Origin: Bacillus fonticola
GTDB lineage: Bacteria > Bacillota > Bacilli > Bacillales > JC228
Length of the DNA stretch: 64,000 nucleotides
NCBI RefSeq assembly: GCF_012955605.1
Contig: NZ_CP052135.1
Span: forward strand, 548,001 to 612,000
Reading direction: 5' to 3'
Shown here: piece by piece, positions 53,626 to 64,000 of the stretch
Layout: each line of letters begins with the position of its first letter
Numbering within the stretch: the first letter of the stretch is position 1
Translations under genes and position numbers: made by a program
Notes under the pieces: generated by a model
What the model saw: the letters and a program-made list of their open reading frames with translations, nothing else
What the model was told of the DNA's origin: nothing
Database searches by the model: none

Positions 53626-54708
53626 TTGTATAGATTATGGAAACTAGGGACAATTGTTGCCACGTGCACATTCATTCTTGCGGCTTGTGCAACTAGTGAA
53701 GAAACAGAACCTCAACCAGACACTGAACCTGAAGTTGAAGAGCAGGAACGAGCAGAAGAGGCAGTAGCCGATATCGAAGCTGAAGATCCATTCATCTTTC
53801 CGTTTACGGGTAAAGGAACAGAGGAAGAGGCCCCTACTCTGCAAAAACCAGTTGTGGTGACAGTAAATAATCATCCAGCGGCACGACCGCAAACTGGATT
53901 AACAGAAGCAGATATCGTAATGGAAATATTGGCTGAGGGGGATATCACAAGATTTTTAGCATTTTACCAAAGCGAGATCCCCGAAAAGATTGGACCTGTA
54001 CGAAGTGCACGAGACTACTTTGTCAATATCGCACGAGGGTATGACAGCTTTTTTATTAGTCATGGGTACAGTCCTGCCGCGAAAGAGCTCTTAGACGCTG
54101 GCGTTGTCCCAAATTTGAACGGCATTCAGTACGACGGTATACTTTTCCAAAGATCTTCTGATAGAATCGCCCCCCACAATTCGTATATCACTTGGGACAA
54201 CATCCTAAAGGGAGCCGAACAAAATGGATACGAGTTAGAGGGGAAAGTGACGCCATTTGCATTTTTGGATGAAACCGAAGAGGAATCGATAAAGGGGAAC
54301 GAAGCTAGCGAAGTAATGGTTTCCTATTTCAATTCTCCTTCGTTCGCGTCACAATTTCAATACGATGCTACAATAGAGAAGTACACGCGTAGTTCAGGCG
54401 GAGAGCCGACTGTTGACTACGAAACTAACGAGCCAGTAGAAATTGACAATGTTCTCATTCTTGAAACTTCCCATACTGTCATCGACAATGTAGGAAGAAG
54501 GAAGATTGACTTTACTTCAGGTGGAAACGCGTATTTACTTCAAAAGGGGAAAATGCAGGAGGTTCAATGGGCAAACGTCGACGGGCAGATACTACCCGTT
54601 CAGGATGGACAACCCGTGCCTTTTGTTCGTGGGAAAACGTGGATAAGTGTCATTCCAACCAATCCAGGTCTTGACGGTGCCGTTTCCTTTGATACAGCTG
54701 CAGAATAG
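53626..54708 (+). CDS. yerB: DUF3048 lipoprotein YerB
   Basis: A 360-residue putative lipoprotein. The lipobox LAAC (Cys about residue 21) follows a hydrophobic stretch, then an acidic linker. The DUF3048 region begins near residue 65 (VVTVNNHPAARPQTGLTEAD) and carries PEKIGPVRSARDYFVNIA. The start is TTG 53626 after AAAAGGTG, which gives MYRLWKLGT. The order yerA-yerB-yerC is as in B. subtilis. The function is unknown; DUF3048 resembles L,D-transpeptidase-like surface proteins. Confidence 0.88.
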   Translation: MYRLWKLGTIVATCTFILAACATSEETEPQPDTEPEVEEQERAEEAVADIEAEDPFIFPFTGKGTEEEAPTLQKPVVVTVNNHPAARPQTGLTEADIVMEILAEGDITRFLAFYQSEIPEKIGPVRSARDYFVNIARGYDSFFISHGYSPAAKELLDAGVVPNLNGIQYDGILFQRSSDRIAPHNSYITWDNILKGAEQNGYELEGKVTPFAFLDETEEESIKGNEASEVMVSYFNSPSFASQFQYDATIEKYTRSSGGEPTVDYETNEPVEIDNVLILETSHTVIDNVGRRKIDFTSGGNAYLLQKGKMQEVQWANVDGQILPVQDGQPVPFVRGKTWISVIPTNPGLDGAVSFDTAAE

Positions 54709-54718
54709 GAGAGTGACC

Positions 54719-55054
54719 ATGCAAATTGAGAAACTGAGAGGAAAAGAACTTGATCAATTATTCGAAGCAGTTCTTTCTCTACAAAATATGGATGAGTGTT
54801 ATCGTTTTTTTGATGACTTATGTACAGTGAATGAGATTCAATCACTTGCCCAACGCTTAGAAGTGGCCCGGATGCTAAAAGATGGTAACACCTATCATAA
54901 AATTGAAACAGAGACAGGCGCGAGTACAGCAACTATCTCTCGAGTAAAGCGTTGTTTGAACTATGGGAATGATGCTTACGTAATGGCATTAGCCCGGGTT
55001 CAAGAGAGTAAGCAGGAAGCATCAGTGGAGGGTTCCTCTATTTCTAAAGGATAA
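54719..55054 (+). CDS. yerC: TrpR-related DNA-binding protein YerC
   Basis: A 111-residue all-helical protein of the TrpR/YerC-YecD family. The helix-turn-helix is visible as ARMLKDGNTYHKIETETGASTATISRVKR (two stretches around residues 60-85), following QSLAQRLEVA. ATG 54719 follows AGGAGAGTG; the frame open from 54647 lies inside yerB and is rejected. It may bind DNA, but no effector is known. Confidence 0.92.
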   Translation: MQIEKLRGKELDQLFEAVLSLQNMDECYRFFDDLCTVNEIQSLAQRLEVARMLKDGNTYHKIETETGASTATISRVKRCLNYGNDAYVMALARVQESKQEASVEGSSISKG

Positions 55055-55100
55055 TGGTAATTGTAATATAGAAAAATGCCTCGTATATAAGGTTACAGCT

Positions 55101-55132
55101 AAAAGGGTTCCTGAAAATAGGGACCCTTTTTT
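55101..55132 (+). terminator. Terminator after yerC
   Basis: AAAAGGGTTCC/GGGACCCTTTT with a T-run. Confidence 0.85.
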
Positions 55133-55220
55133 CGGTATTTATAGTCTCTAGAGTGCTGAGTAAGTTTACATCTTACAAAAAAGGTTTGAAGAGAAGGATT
55201 TCGGGTTTGTTAAATGGAAT

Positions 55221-55781
55221 TTGTTCAATATGATTAGTGTAGTAAAACTTTTTATGAAAAGTGGACAAATGTTCGTCAGAGGTCCAACAGTAACAAAACC
55301 AGAAAGAGATATTGAACGAGTATATGCGAATCCAGTTGGTGATTTTCAGCGTGATGCCATGCTATATTGCCAAGAGAAGTGGGGAGAAAAACCGCTTTCT
55401 ATGGATGCAAGAGGGATGTCAGATGGTACATTACGTTTCTTTGCCATCCTGACTGCACTTTTAACAAGGCCACGAAGATCCCAAATTATAATAGAAGAAG
55501 TGGATAATGGTCTTCATCCTTCAAGATCGCAACTACTTTTAAATACATTAAGAGATTTAGGAAGAGAACGAGAAATCGATGTGCTGGTAACAACTCACAA
55601 CCCTTCGTTGTTAGATGAATTAGGTCCAGAAATGGTGCCATTTGTAATTATTGCACATCGCCATGAAACTAAAGGCTATAGCCAACTTACTCTTTTAGAA
55701 GATGTCAAAGGGCTGCCTAAGTTAATGTCTTATGGAAAGATTGGTAAAATTTCAAGTGAAGGTAAATTAGAAGAGGCTTAA
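55221..55781 (+). pseudogene. C-terminal fragment of an SMC/AAA-type ATPase (defence-associated family)
   Basis: A 186-codon frame, open upstream to 55164 but with no start codon or ribosome binding site. It holds the second half of an ABC/AAA ATPase: the signature-like MSDGTLRFFAIL, Walker B IIIEEVDNGLHPS and the switch histidine VTTHNPSLLD. The Walker A half is missing, so the gene is truncated. Such ATPases pair with toxin-like nucleases in anti-phage modules, and a small partner-like frame follows. It replaces B. subtilis yerD between yerC and pcrB. Confidence 0.75.
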
Positions 55782-55789
55782 ATACGAAG

Positions 55790-56077
55790 TTGCCAAAAAC
55801 TTTTCCTCCATATTTGAGGAAAACTGCACAACGTTCTACACCCTGGGCAGCATTTTTGGAGCCAGAAGTACTTTGGGATGACAAGGGACTAATTCAATTG
55901 GCAGAGCGATTCCCTGAAGACGCCAAACACAATCTATCTATTGGAAATTCCACTATAAGAGAGGTAGCTAATTACCACGCAAAGACAGGGGCTGCAGTAG
56001 AAATTCTTACTGCGGATGATCAGTTAAAATCATTTGAACCACAGCCACCTCCGAGTATTCCAAGGAGAAGAAAATAA
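55790..56077 (+). CDS. Small partner of the ATPase fragment, possibly a truncated PIN-like toxin
   Basis: A 95-residue frame from TTG 55790, eight bases after the ATPase frame. The C-terminal part (ANYHAKTGAAVEILTADDQL) resembles the end of PIN-like nuclease domains, where an Asp pair follows a short strand; the N-terminal acidic residues of a complete PIN domain are not seen. It ends with PPPSIPRRRK. There is no good ribosome binding site, so it may be inactive. The identification is tentative. Confidence 0.4.
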   Translation: MPKTFPPYLRKTAQRSTPWAAFLEPEVLWDDKGLIQLAERFPEDAKHNLSIGNSTIREVANYHAKTGAAVEILTADDQLKSFEPQPPPSIPRRRK

Positions 56078-56203
56078 AAACTGAATGAATTTCATACATC
56101 TGAGCCCCTGCGACACAAGGGTTTTCAGGCACAAAAAAAGGAGTACCCCCCAAGTCCTGTATCATGGTAAGAAGCACGAACCAAAAGACTGGAGGAACTT
56201 CCA

Positions 56204-56302
56204 ATGGTTAGTATACGACAAGAGAGCTTGTTTAGCCTCCAAGTATTATACGAGATGGAACCTCCCCAACGTTATCAAAAGATTATTTCAGCGATTGATT
56301 AG
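56204..56302 (+). pseudogene. N-terminal stub of an IS-type transposase
   Basis: ATG 56204 follows CTGGAGGAACTTCC and encodes 32 residues (VSIRQESLFSLQVLYEMEPP and on to IISAID) before TAG. The pattern QESLFSLxxLYxMEPPxR matches the start of IS1182/IS4-like transposases of Bacillus, which are more than 400 residues long. The rest is absent, so this is an insertion-sequence remnant. Recognition is from memory of the family. Confidence 0.55.
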
Positions 56303-56446
56303 AATGCGTCAAAATTAGCTGCTGACCGTATCATACCTTATTCAATCAACTATATCTGTAGCCGGAAGTAATGGGTTGCAGTTTTTTTGTTGCATTTTCT
56401 ATTATAAGAAAATTTTTAAGCAACTACTATTCTGCTGGTCTGTGTA

Positions 56447-56902
56447 CTTTAAAAGGCTCTTTCGTATCCTTTGTTGTTTTCACTATACAGTAATCTCATG
56501 ATGCGACGTAATGAAGAAACTGCTAGAATACGCTGCGGAAATACACTTCGCTTTCCGCGGAGGCCCACAGGACGTGGGTCAGAAAGGCGTTGCCACAGGA
56601 CGTGGCGCTCTTAGCCTTTCCTCCTCTTCACCATCTTCGCTTTCCCGCAGGAGTCTACGTGTATTTCCTCCGCTAGGTTTGACTCGCCATCTGTTCGTTG
56701 ATTGGAGCAGAAGGCGGCGACTCCTGCGGGATCAGCGGGACAGGTGAGACCCCACAGGCGCTTGCGCCGAGGAGGCTCACCGCCCGCCCCGCGGAAAGCG
56801 TCCGCCTGCAGCGGAAATCAACACAGCAGTATGTCGCATCATATAGCTACTGTGTAATGAGATTTCATTAAAAAGCAACAATCTTTTAGAAAACATCCTT
56901 TT
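56447..56902 (-). repeat. MITE-like repeat element, long copy C
   Basis: The most complete copy, inverted relative to A and B. Its ends form imperfect inverted repeats: ACAGTAATCTCATGATGCGA on the left and the complement of ACAGTAGCTATATGATGCGA on the right. The middle is GC-rich with strong hairpins, such as CCCACAGGACGTGGG (56561-56575), GCCACAGGACGTGGC and CGCTTGCGCCGAGGAGG. The outer block CTCTTTCGTATCCTTTGTTG is the complement of the right flank of copy A. A 78-codon frame at 56511 is not a gene. The stretches 56303-56446 and 56903-57012 hold nothing else I can identify. Confidence 0.8.
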
Positions 56903-57012
56903 AAAAAGAGCAATTATGAAATGGATTCATTAACAAAAACTAAGCAAAAAGAATACATGAAAATCTGCTATACTCTTGTTGAGAAAGAGTTGACTGGGCT
57001 AGGAGGAGCAAG

Positions 57013-57714
57013 ATGAAAGAAATTCACGAGTGGCGTCACTTGTTTAAGCTAGACCCGAATAAAGAAAACGACGATACTTTACTCGAGGCAGTGTGCATGT
57101 CAGGTACTGATGCTATCATGGTCGGAGGGACAGACGGTGTGACGCTCGATCTGACGCTAGATCTGTTATCACGTTTGCGTCGTTATGCAGTACCTTGTGT
57201 GTTAGAAGTGTCCAACCTTGAGTCGATCACACCAGGATTTGATGGGTATTTTATTCCGAGTGTGTTAAATAGCAAAAAACGCGAGTGGATTGTGGGCCTG
57301 CACCATGAGGCGATTGGAGCATATGGTGACTATATTCCGTGGGATGATCTAGTTGCAGAAGGCTATTGTATTTTGAACCCTGAGTGCAAAGCAGCACTCC
57401 GAACAGAAGCGGTAATACCTAAAACGATTGAAGAAGTGGTTTCGTATGCCCAGCTTGCCGACCAGTTGTTTCGTCTTCCAGTTGTGTACCTAGAATATTC
57501 GGGTACTTACGGAGACCCTGAATTGGTAAAACGTGTAACAGAGAAGGTCGAACATGCGACTGTTTTTTACGGAGGGGGCATTGAAACGGCAGCACAAGCT
57601 CGAGAAATGGCAGCCAGATCGCATGTCATCGTCGTAGGAAACGCTTTATATACAAATGTAAAATTGGCGCTGTCAACGGTAAAAGCGGCGCGTGAAGTGG
57701 CCAAGCCTGTGTAA
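57013..57714 (+). CDS. pcrB: Heptaprenylglyceryl phosphate synthase PcrB
   Basis: A 233-residue TIM-barrel prenyltransferase that joins heptaprenyl diphosphate to glycerol-1-phosphate to make an archaeal-type ether lipid precursor. The barrel phosphate loops are VGGTDGVTLD near residue 36, YLEYSGTYGDP near 160 and FYGGGIETAAQA near 187, with GNALY at the end. AGGAGG precedes the ATG. It is followed by pcrA and ligA as in other Bacillales. Confidence 0.95.
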   Translation: MKEIHEWRHLFKLDPNKENDDTLLEAVCMSGTDAIMVGGTDGVTLDLTLDLLSRLRRYAVPCVLEVSNLESITPGFDGYFIPSVLNSKKREWIVGLHHEAIGAYGDYIPWDDLVAEGYCILNPECKAALRTEAVIPKTIEEVVSYAQLADQLFRLPVVYLEYSGTYGDPELVKRVTEKVEHATVFYGGGIETAAQAREMAARSHVIVVGNALYTNVKLALSTVKAAREVAKPV

Positions 57715-57789
57715 CAATATTCGTTGCAAATTCGAGTTGAACAAGATATACTAAATAGAACAAATGTTCGGAAAAGGTGTGTAGTTATA

Positions 57790-59985
57790 ATGGAATTCTT
57801 AAAGAAACGATTGGTAGATGGGTTGAATCCAGAACAGCAGCGTGCCGTTCAAACAACTGAAGGTCCGTTGTTAATCATGGCAGGAGCAGGTAGTGGAAAA
57901 ACGCGAGTACTGACGCACCGCATGGCTTATTTGCTCGTGGAAAAGATGGTCAATCCGTACAATATTTTAGCGATTACCTTTACGAACAAAGCAGCCCGTG
58001 AAATGAGAGAGCGTATCGGTAAGCTAATGGGAAATTCTGCTGACGATATGTGGATTTCCACGTTTCACTCGATGTGTGTGCGAATTCTGCGCCGTGACAT
58101 CGACCGGATTGGATACAATCGAAACTTCACGATTTTGGATACGACAGATCAGCGCTCGGTAATTAAAAATATTTTAAAAGCGAAGAACATTGATCCAAAG
58201 AAGTTTGATCCTAGAAGCTTGCTTGGAAGCATCTCGCAAGCAAAAAATGAGCTACAAACCCCTGAAGATGTGGAGAAACAGGCAGGAGATTACTACCAGC
58301 AACTGGTCGCGGACGTGTACAAGCAATATCAAAAACAGCTAAGACAAAACCATGCTCTAGATTTTGATGACCTAATCATGATGACATTAATCCTGTTCGA
58401 CAGAGTGCCTGAAGTGTTGGAATACTATCAACGAAAATTTCAATACATTCACGTGGATGAGTATCAAGATACAAATCGGGCTCAATATATGCTCGTCAAA
58501 AAAATGGCGTCTAAATACGAGAACCTATGTGTGGTCGGTGATTCAGACCAGTCAATTTACAAATGGCGTGGCGCAGATATCGCGAACATTCTCTCGTTTG
58601 AAAAGGACTATCCGTCTGCAAAAACGATTTTACTCGAACAAAACTATCGCTCTACTAAGCGGATTTTGCGTGCAGCCAATGAAGTGATTGCAAACAATTC
58701 AAATCGAAAACCGAAAAATTTATGGACGGATAACGATGAAGGCCAAACGATCACGTATTGTAAAAGCTTCAATGAAAGAGCCGAGGCCCAGTATGTCGTA
58801 GGGAAAATTCAAGAGTTATTACTGCAAGGCTTTACGTATACGGATATAGCTGTTCTATATCGAACAAACGCCCAATCGCGAATTTTAGAGGACACGTTCC
58901 TCATGACAAACACCCCATATAACGTCGTTGGCGGCATGAAGTTCTACGATCGAAAAGAAATTAAAGACTTGTTAGCTTATTTACGGCTTATTAGTAATCC
59001 TGCTGACGATATTAGTTTGGAACGCATTATTAATGTACCTAAGCGGGGAATTGGAGCAGGGACGTTGGACAAGATTCGACAGTACGCCTCCGAGCATGAA
59101 TTATCTCTATACGCAGCTTTGGCAGAACGTTCTCAAATTGGTTTAAGTGGGAAAATAGGGAACGCTATTGATGAATTCCGCGATCTCATTCGTCACTTTT
59201 CTCAAATGCAAGAGTATTTGTCCGTCACTGAATTAACGGAACAAGTGATGGAACGCTCTGGTTATGAAAATGCACTCAAGCAAGAAAAGTCGTTAGAAGC
59301 ACAATCTCGACTAGAGAATATGGAAGAATTTCTATCTGTGACAAAAGCATTCGAAGAGCAGAACGAAGAGGACAAATCGTTAATTACTTTCCTTACGGAT
59401 CTCGCGCTAGTTGCAGACATTAATAAAGATGAAGAAGAGACACAAGAGGCGATCACAATGATGACACTCCACTCTGCAAAAGGTCTCGAATTTCCCGTTG
59501 TCTTTCTTGTCGGTATGGAAGAAAGTATTTTTCCGCATAGTCGTGCACTTATGGAAGATACAGAGATGGAAGAAGAACGCCGCCTTGCGTATGTGGGCAT
59601 TACGCGGGCAGAGAAGAAATTATTTCTATCGAATGCGGAATCACGCACGCTTTTTGGACAAACAAAGATCAATGCCCCTTCTCGCTTCCTAAACGAAATT
59701 CCTTCAGATTTGCTTGAAATTGAGGGAGAGGCAATGTCTAACGCACGTTCGGTTCAGCCAAAACGACACGAGATGGCAACAAGAAAACAACCAGTGATGA
59801 CACCGAAGAAGAATACAGCTGGCTCGTGGCAGCTGGGTGATAAAGCACTCCATAAAAAATGGGGCGTTGGAACTGTTGTGAACGTAAAGGGCGAGGGAGA
59901 TCAACAAGAAGTGGAGATTGCCTTTCCGAACAGTGGGGTGAAGCGATTGTTGGCCGCGTTTGCCCCGATTGAAAAACAATTGTAG
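57790..59985 (+). CDS. pcrA: ATP-dependent DNA helicase PcrA
   Basis: A 731-residue superfamily 1 (UvrD/Rep-like) 3'-5' helicase for repair, rolling-circle plasmid replication and clearing of RNA polymerase. Motif I AGAGSGKT at 31-38, Ia [62 protein letters not shown] and [13 protein letters not shown] are all present. The C-terminal domain (WGVGTVV...) matches the RNA polymerase-interacting segment. ATG 57790 follows AAAAGGTG; the frame open from 57724 is rejected. Confidence 0.98.
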   Translation: MEFLKKRLVDGLNPEQQRAVQTTEGPLLIMAGAGSGKTRVLTHRMAYLLVEKMVNPYNILAITFTNKAAREMRERIGKLMGNSADDMWISTFHSMCVRILRRDIDRIGYNRNFTILDTTDQRSVIKNILKAKNIDPKKFDPRSLLGSISQAKNELQTPEDVEKQAGDYYQQLVADVYKQYQKQLRQNHALDFDDLIMMTLILFDRVPEVLEYYQRKFQYIHVDEYQDTNRAQYMLVKKMASKYENLCVVGDSDQSIYKWRGADIANILSFEKDYPSAKTILLEQNYRSTKRILRAANEVIANNSNRKPKNLWTDNDEGQTITYCKSFNERAEAQYVVGKIQELLLQGFTYTDIAVLYRTNAQSRILEDTFLMTNTPYNVVGGMKFYDRKEIKDLLAYLRLISNPADDISLERIINVPKRGIGAGTLDKIRQYASEHELSLYAALAERSQIGLSGKIGNAIDEFRDLIRHFSQMQEYLSVTELTEQVMERSGYENALKQEKSLEAQSRLENMEEFLSVTKAFEEQNEEDKSLITFLTDLALVADINKDEEETQEAITMMTLHSAKGLEFPVVFLVGMEESIFPHSRALMEDTEMEEERRLAYVGITRAEKKLFLSNAESRTLFGQTKINAPSRFLNEIPSDLLEIEGEAMSNARSVQPKRHEMATRKQPVMTPKKNTAGSWQLGDKALHKKWGVGTVVNVKGEGDQQEVEIAFPNSGVKRLLAAFAPIEKQL

Positions 59986-62028
<2,043 letters not shown>

Positions 62029-62042
62029 GAGGTGCAACAGCT

Positions 62043-63185
62043 ATGAAAAAGCGTGTTGGCATAGGTCTTCTTAGTCTCTTGTTTGTAGTCGGCTGTTCCC
62101 CTAACTTTTCAGAAGAAGGGGAGGATGTCGTTCAAGAAACGGACAATACGACAGAAGAAGTCTTGATTCCAAGTAACACAACAGAAGAGGGAGAGTATCG
62201 TACAGTGCTCCCTTTTGTACCTTCAGAGGTTCGCGGACTAACGGTTTCTAACCTGAATACGCGATTAGACATGGACGAGTTTGAGGAAAGTTTAGTACGG
62301 ATTGCGAAAAAACAGTTCACTCCAGACAAATACTTTTTCCGAGAAGGTACGTACTTGAAGAGGGAACAAGTGTTGTCATGGTTAGGTAGACAAAGTGAAG
62401 ACAATGAAGCGGGACTGAATCCACCACTAGGGGTTTCAAGTGAGGCGAGCCGAGAAGATCAACAAGCGGCCAACACCGAAAGCCCTATTTACCTAGCCTC
62501 ACTCTTAGAACATAATTACATGGTGCAAGAAGAAGATCAATTACAGCTTGGCGGGGTTGTTGTGGGATTAGCACTAAATAGTGTGTATTACTACCAAACA
62601 GAGATCGGTGGACCCCAATTCGAAACTGAAATTAATCAAGATGTTATGGTGGCTGAAGGAAAGAGAATGGCCGGTGAGGTTCTTCAGCGTATGAGACAAG
62701 ATGAGGAGCTAGCGAACGTGCCGATTACTATTGCACTGTACGAACAAGAAGCACGATCATCAGTAACCCCAGGAAATATACTCATGTATAGTTACGCATC
62801 AGGAAATACGCTCGGAGACTGGGAAGAGGTGAATGAGGACTACATTCTTTTCCCATCCACGGAAGCAACAGACTTATACCGTGACCAAGCTAACCAATAT
62901 GATCGTTTTAAAGAAGCTGTCGAGGAATACTTTCCTAATTTCTATGGGGTGGTCGGGCAAGGATTTTTTGTAAACGGTCAACTTCAATCATTAGATATTG
63001 AGATTCCCATTCAATTTTACGGGAAAACGGAAACTATTGGATTTGTACAATACGTGAGTGGATTGATCACACAATACTTCCCAGCAGAACTGAGTGTACA
63101 AATTGAAGTGACTTCTTCTACCGGAACAGAGGCAATCATCGTCAGAGAAACAAACAATGAAGAAACGGATGTTCATATTTTATAA
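62043..63185 (+). CDS. camS: CamS-family sex pheromone lipoprotein
   Basis: A 380-residue lipoprotein of the CamS (YerH) family, whose signal peptide in some species releases a plasmid-transfer pheromone. The lipobox VVGC has Cys at residue 18. The body contains RGLTVSNLNTRLDMDEFEE and LYEQEARSSVTPGN, typical of the family. AAGAGGTG precedes the ATG. It lies 14 bases after ligA. The function in Bacillaceae is unknown. Confidence 0.93.
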   Translation: MKKRVGIGLLSLLFVVGCSPNFSEEGEDVVQETDNTTEEVLIPSNTTEEGEYRTVLPFVPSEVRGLTVSNLNTRLDMDEFEESLVRIAKKQFTPDKYFFREGTYLKREQVLSWLGRQSEDNEAGLNPPLGVSSEASREDQQAANTESPIYLASLLEHNYMVQEEDQLQLGGVVVGLALNSVYYYQTEIGGPQFETEINQDVMVAEGKRMAGEVLQRMRQDEELANVPITIALYEQEARSSVTPGNILMYSYASGNTLGDWEEVNEDYILFPSTEATDLYRDQANQYDRFKEAVEEYFPNFYGVVGQGFFVNGQLQSLDIEIPIQFYGKTETIGFVQYVSGLITQYFPAELSVQIEVTSSTGTEAIIVRETNNEETDVHIL

Positions 63186-63242
63186 GAGGTAAAATGTGGA
63201 GGTTAATATATATTTTCACTTCTCACACTTCTTCTTTTCTGT

Positions 63243-63272
63243 TTGATAGAAAAAAAGGCTTCATGATAGAAT
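63243..63272 (+). promoter_or_regulatory. Candidate promoter of the P5C dehydrogenase gene
   Basis: TTGATA and TAGAAT are separated by 18 bases, about 40 bases before the ATG. Confidence 0.5.
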
Positions 63273-63313
63273 AGGAATTGGTGAAAACGTATACAACAAA
63301 GGAGGACTTTGCC

Positions 63314-64000
63314 ATGGTAAAACCTTACCAACACGAACCGTTTACGGATTTTTCTAATCTTGAGAATCAGAAAGCATATGAAGAAGGTTTGAAAACGGTA
63401 GATGCGTATTTAGGAAAAGATTATGACCTCGTTATTGGTGGCGAGCGAGTATCTACCGAGGACAAACTCGTTTCTGTAAACCCAGCGAACCATAGTCAAG
63501 TAGTTGGTCGTGTATCGAAGGCTACGCGTGAGCATGCTGAGCAAGCCATGACTGTAGCTCTCGATGCGTTTGAGAGTTGGAGAACAACAGATCCTGTATC
63601 TCGTGCAGATATTTTGTTTAGAGCATCGGCGATCATTCGTCGCCGCAAACATGAATTTTCTGCGCTACTCACTCGTGAAGCAGGAAAGCCTTGGAATGAA
63701 GCAGATGCTGATACTGCAGAAGCAATTGACTTCCTTGAATATTACGCACGTCAAATGATTCGTTTGAAAGACGGCATGCCTGTGGAAAGTCGTCCAGGAG
63801 AAAGCAACCGTTTTGGTTACATTCCACTAGGCGTTGGTATTGTGATCTCCCCATGGAACTTCGCATTTGCTATTATGGCTGGAACAACAGTAGCAGCACT
63901 TGTGTCTGGTAATACTGTTCTTTTAAAACCGGCATCTACTACAGCAGTTGTAGCAGCGAAGTTTGTTGAAGTAATGGAAGAGGCTGGCTTACCTAAAGGT
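63314..64000 (+). CDS. 1-pyrroline-5-carboxylate dehydrogenase, 3' truncated by window edge
   Basis: The first 229 codons of an aldehyde dehydrogenase that oxidises glutamate semialdehyde to glutamate in proline and arginine breakdown. The N terminus ([18 protein letters not shown]) matches RocA/PutC-type enzymes. [23 protein letters not shown] and KPAS near the end form the NAD-binding region with the conserved Asn and Lys. AAGGAGGA precedes the ATG. The catalytic Cys and Glu lie beyond the window. Whether it is rocA or putC cannot be decided here. Confidence 0.93.
   Translation, partial: MVKPYQHEPFTDFSNLENQKAYEEGLKTVDAYLGKDYDLVIGGERVSTEDKLVSVNPANHSQVVGRVSKATREHAEQAMTVALDAFESWRTTDPVSRADILFRASAIIRRRKHEFSALLTREAGKPWNEADADTAEAIDFLEYYARQMIRLKDGMPVESRPGESNRFGYIPLGVGIVISPWNFAFAIMAGTTVAALVSGNTVLLKPASTTAVVAAKFVEVMEEAGLPKG

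Noticed and set aside
53626..54708. yerB with the ABC-type solute-binding lipoproteins
   Set aside because: No transporter genes nearby; sequence blocks and gene order fit DUF3048.
56085..56318. 77-codon frame overlapping the transposase stub
   Set aside because: No recognisable protein; the other frame at 56204 has a ribosome binding site and family similarity.
56511..56747. 78-codon frame MKKLLEYAAEIHFAFRGG...
   Set aside because: It is entirely inside repeat copy C, which is non-coding in the other copies.

Overview
The window is chromosomal DNA from a low-to-mid GC Gram-positive of the Bacillales, most likely Bacillaceae. Three things support this. Gene order follows Bacillus subtilis closely (tsaE-tsaB-rimI-tsaD-ydiF, rex-tatA-tatC-ydiK-ydiL-groES-groEL, yeaC-yeaD-yebA-guaA-pbuG, yebE-yebG, the twelve-gene pur operon, yerA-yerB-yerC, pcrB-pcrA-ligA-camS). 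The control signals are Bacillus-type: CIRCE, guanine riboswitches, PurR boxes, AGGAGG ribosome binding sites and frequent TTG starts. The 16S and 23S rRNA are of Bacillales type. The species cannot be named from the sequence alone.

Layout. 1-3460: the end of a first rRNA operon (23S, 5S, a structured RNA candidate, tRNA-fMet, tRNA-Asp). 3640-3870: a repeat element. 3980-6595: the t6A tRNA-modification operon with rimI, then a cluster of eight DnaA-box-like sites, then a convergent ABC-F gene. 9047-13956: redox regulator Rex, the TatAC translocase, two small membrane genes on the minus strand and CIRCE-controlled groESL. 14184-15872: an unrecognised membrane protein bounded by two look-alike terminators. 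16146-24319: MoxR/DUF58/transglutaminase genes, guaA and pbuG; guaA and pbuG each follow a guanine riboswitch. 24567-29964: a complete second rRNA operon (16S-23S-5S, no spacer tRNA). 29997-36971: an accessory stretch with a 5S-like fragment, an ECF sigma/anti-sigma pair, a metal-exporting P1B ATPase, a sortase with its probable wall-anchored substrate, and a carbonic anhydrase. 37222-51094: yebE-yebG and the purEKBCSQLFMNHD operon behind PurR boxes and a third guanine riboswitch. 51091-55054: a 39-residue EYxxD-type membrane protein, a DUF2892 protein, yerA, yerB and yerC. 55164-56902: a decayed island with an ATPase fragment, a toxin-like fragment, the stub of a transposase and the largest repeat copy. 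57013-64000: pcrB, pcrA, ligA, camS and the start of a 1-pyrroline-5-carboxylate dehydrogenase gene.

How it fits together. The strongest theme is purine supply. De novo synthesis (pur), guanine/hypoxanthine uptake (pbuG) and GMP formation (guaA) each have the same promoter layout (TTGACN, 17 bases, TACRAT) followed by a guanine aptamer and a terminator. The pur operon and pbuG also carry paired PurR boxes with identical 30-base spacing; guaA does not, and its leader is separated from the gene by a repeat element. Other housekeeping themes are translation accuracy (t6A), proteostasis (GroESL, Tat) and DNA repair (PcrA, LigA).

The most interesting items are the DnaA-box cluster, the repeat family with imperfect terminal inverted repeats, the structured RNA after each 5S gene with compensatory changes between copies, the sortase/MPKTG pair whose substrate has a duplicated His-rich helical domain, and the degraded ATPase/toxin island. 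No CRISPR array or intact prophage was seen.
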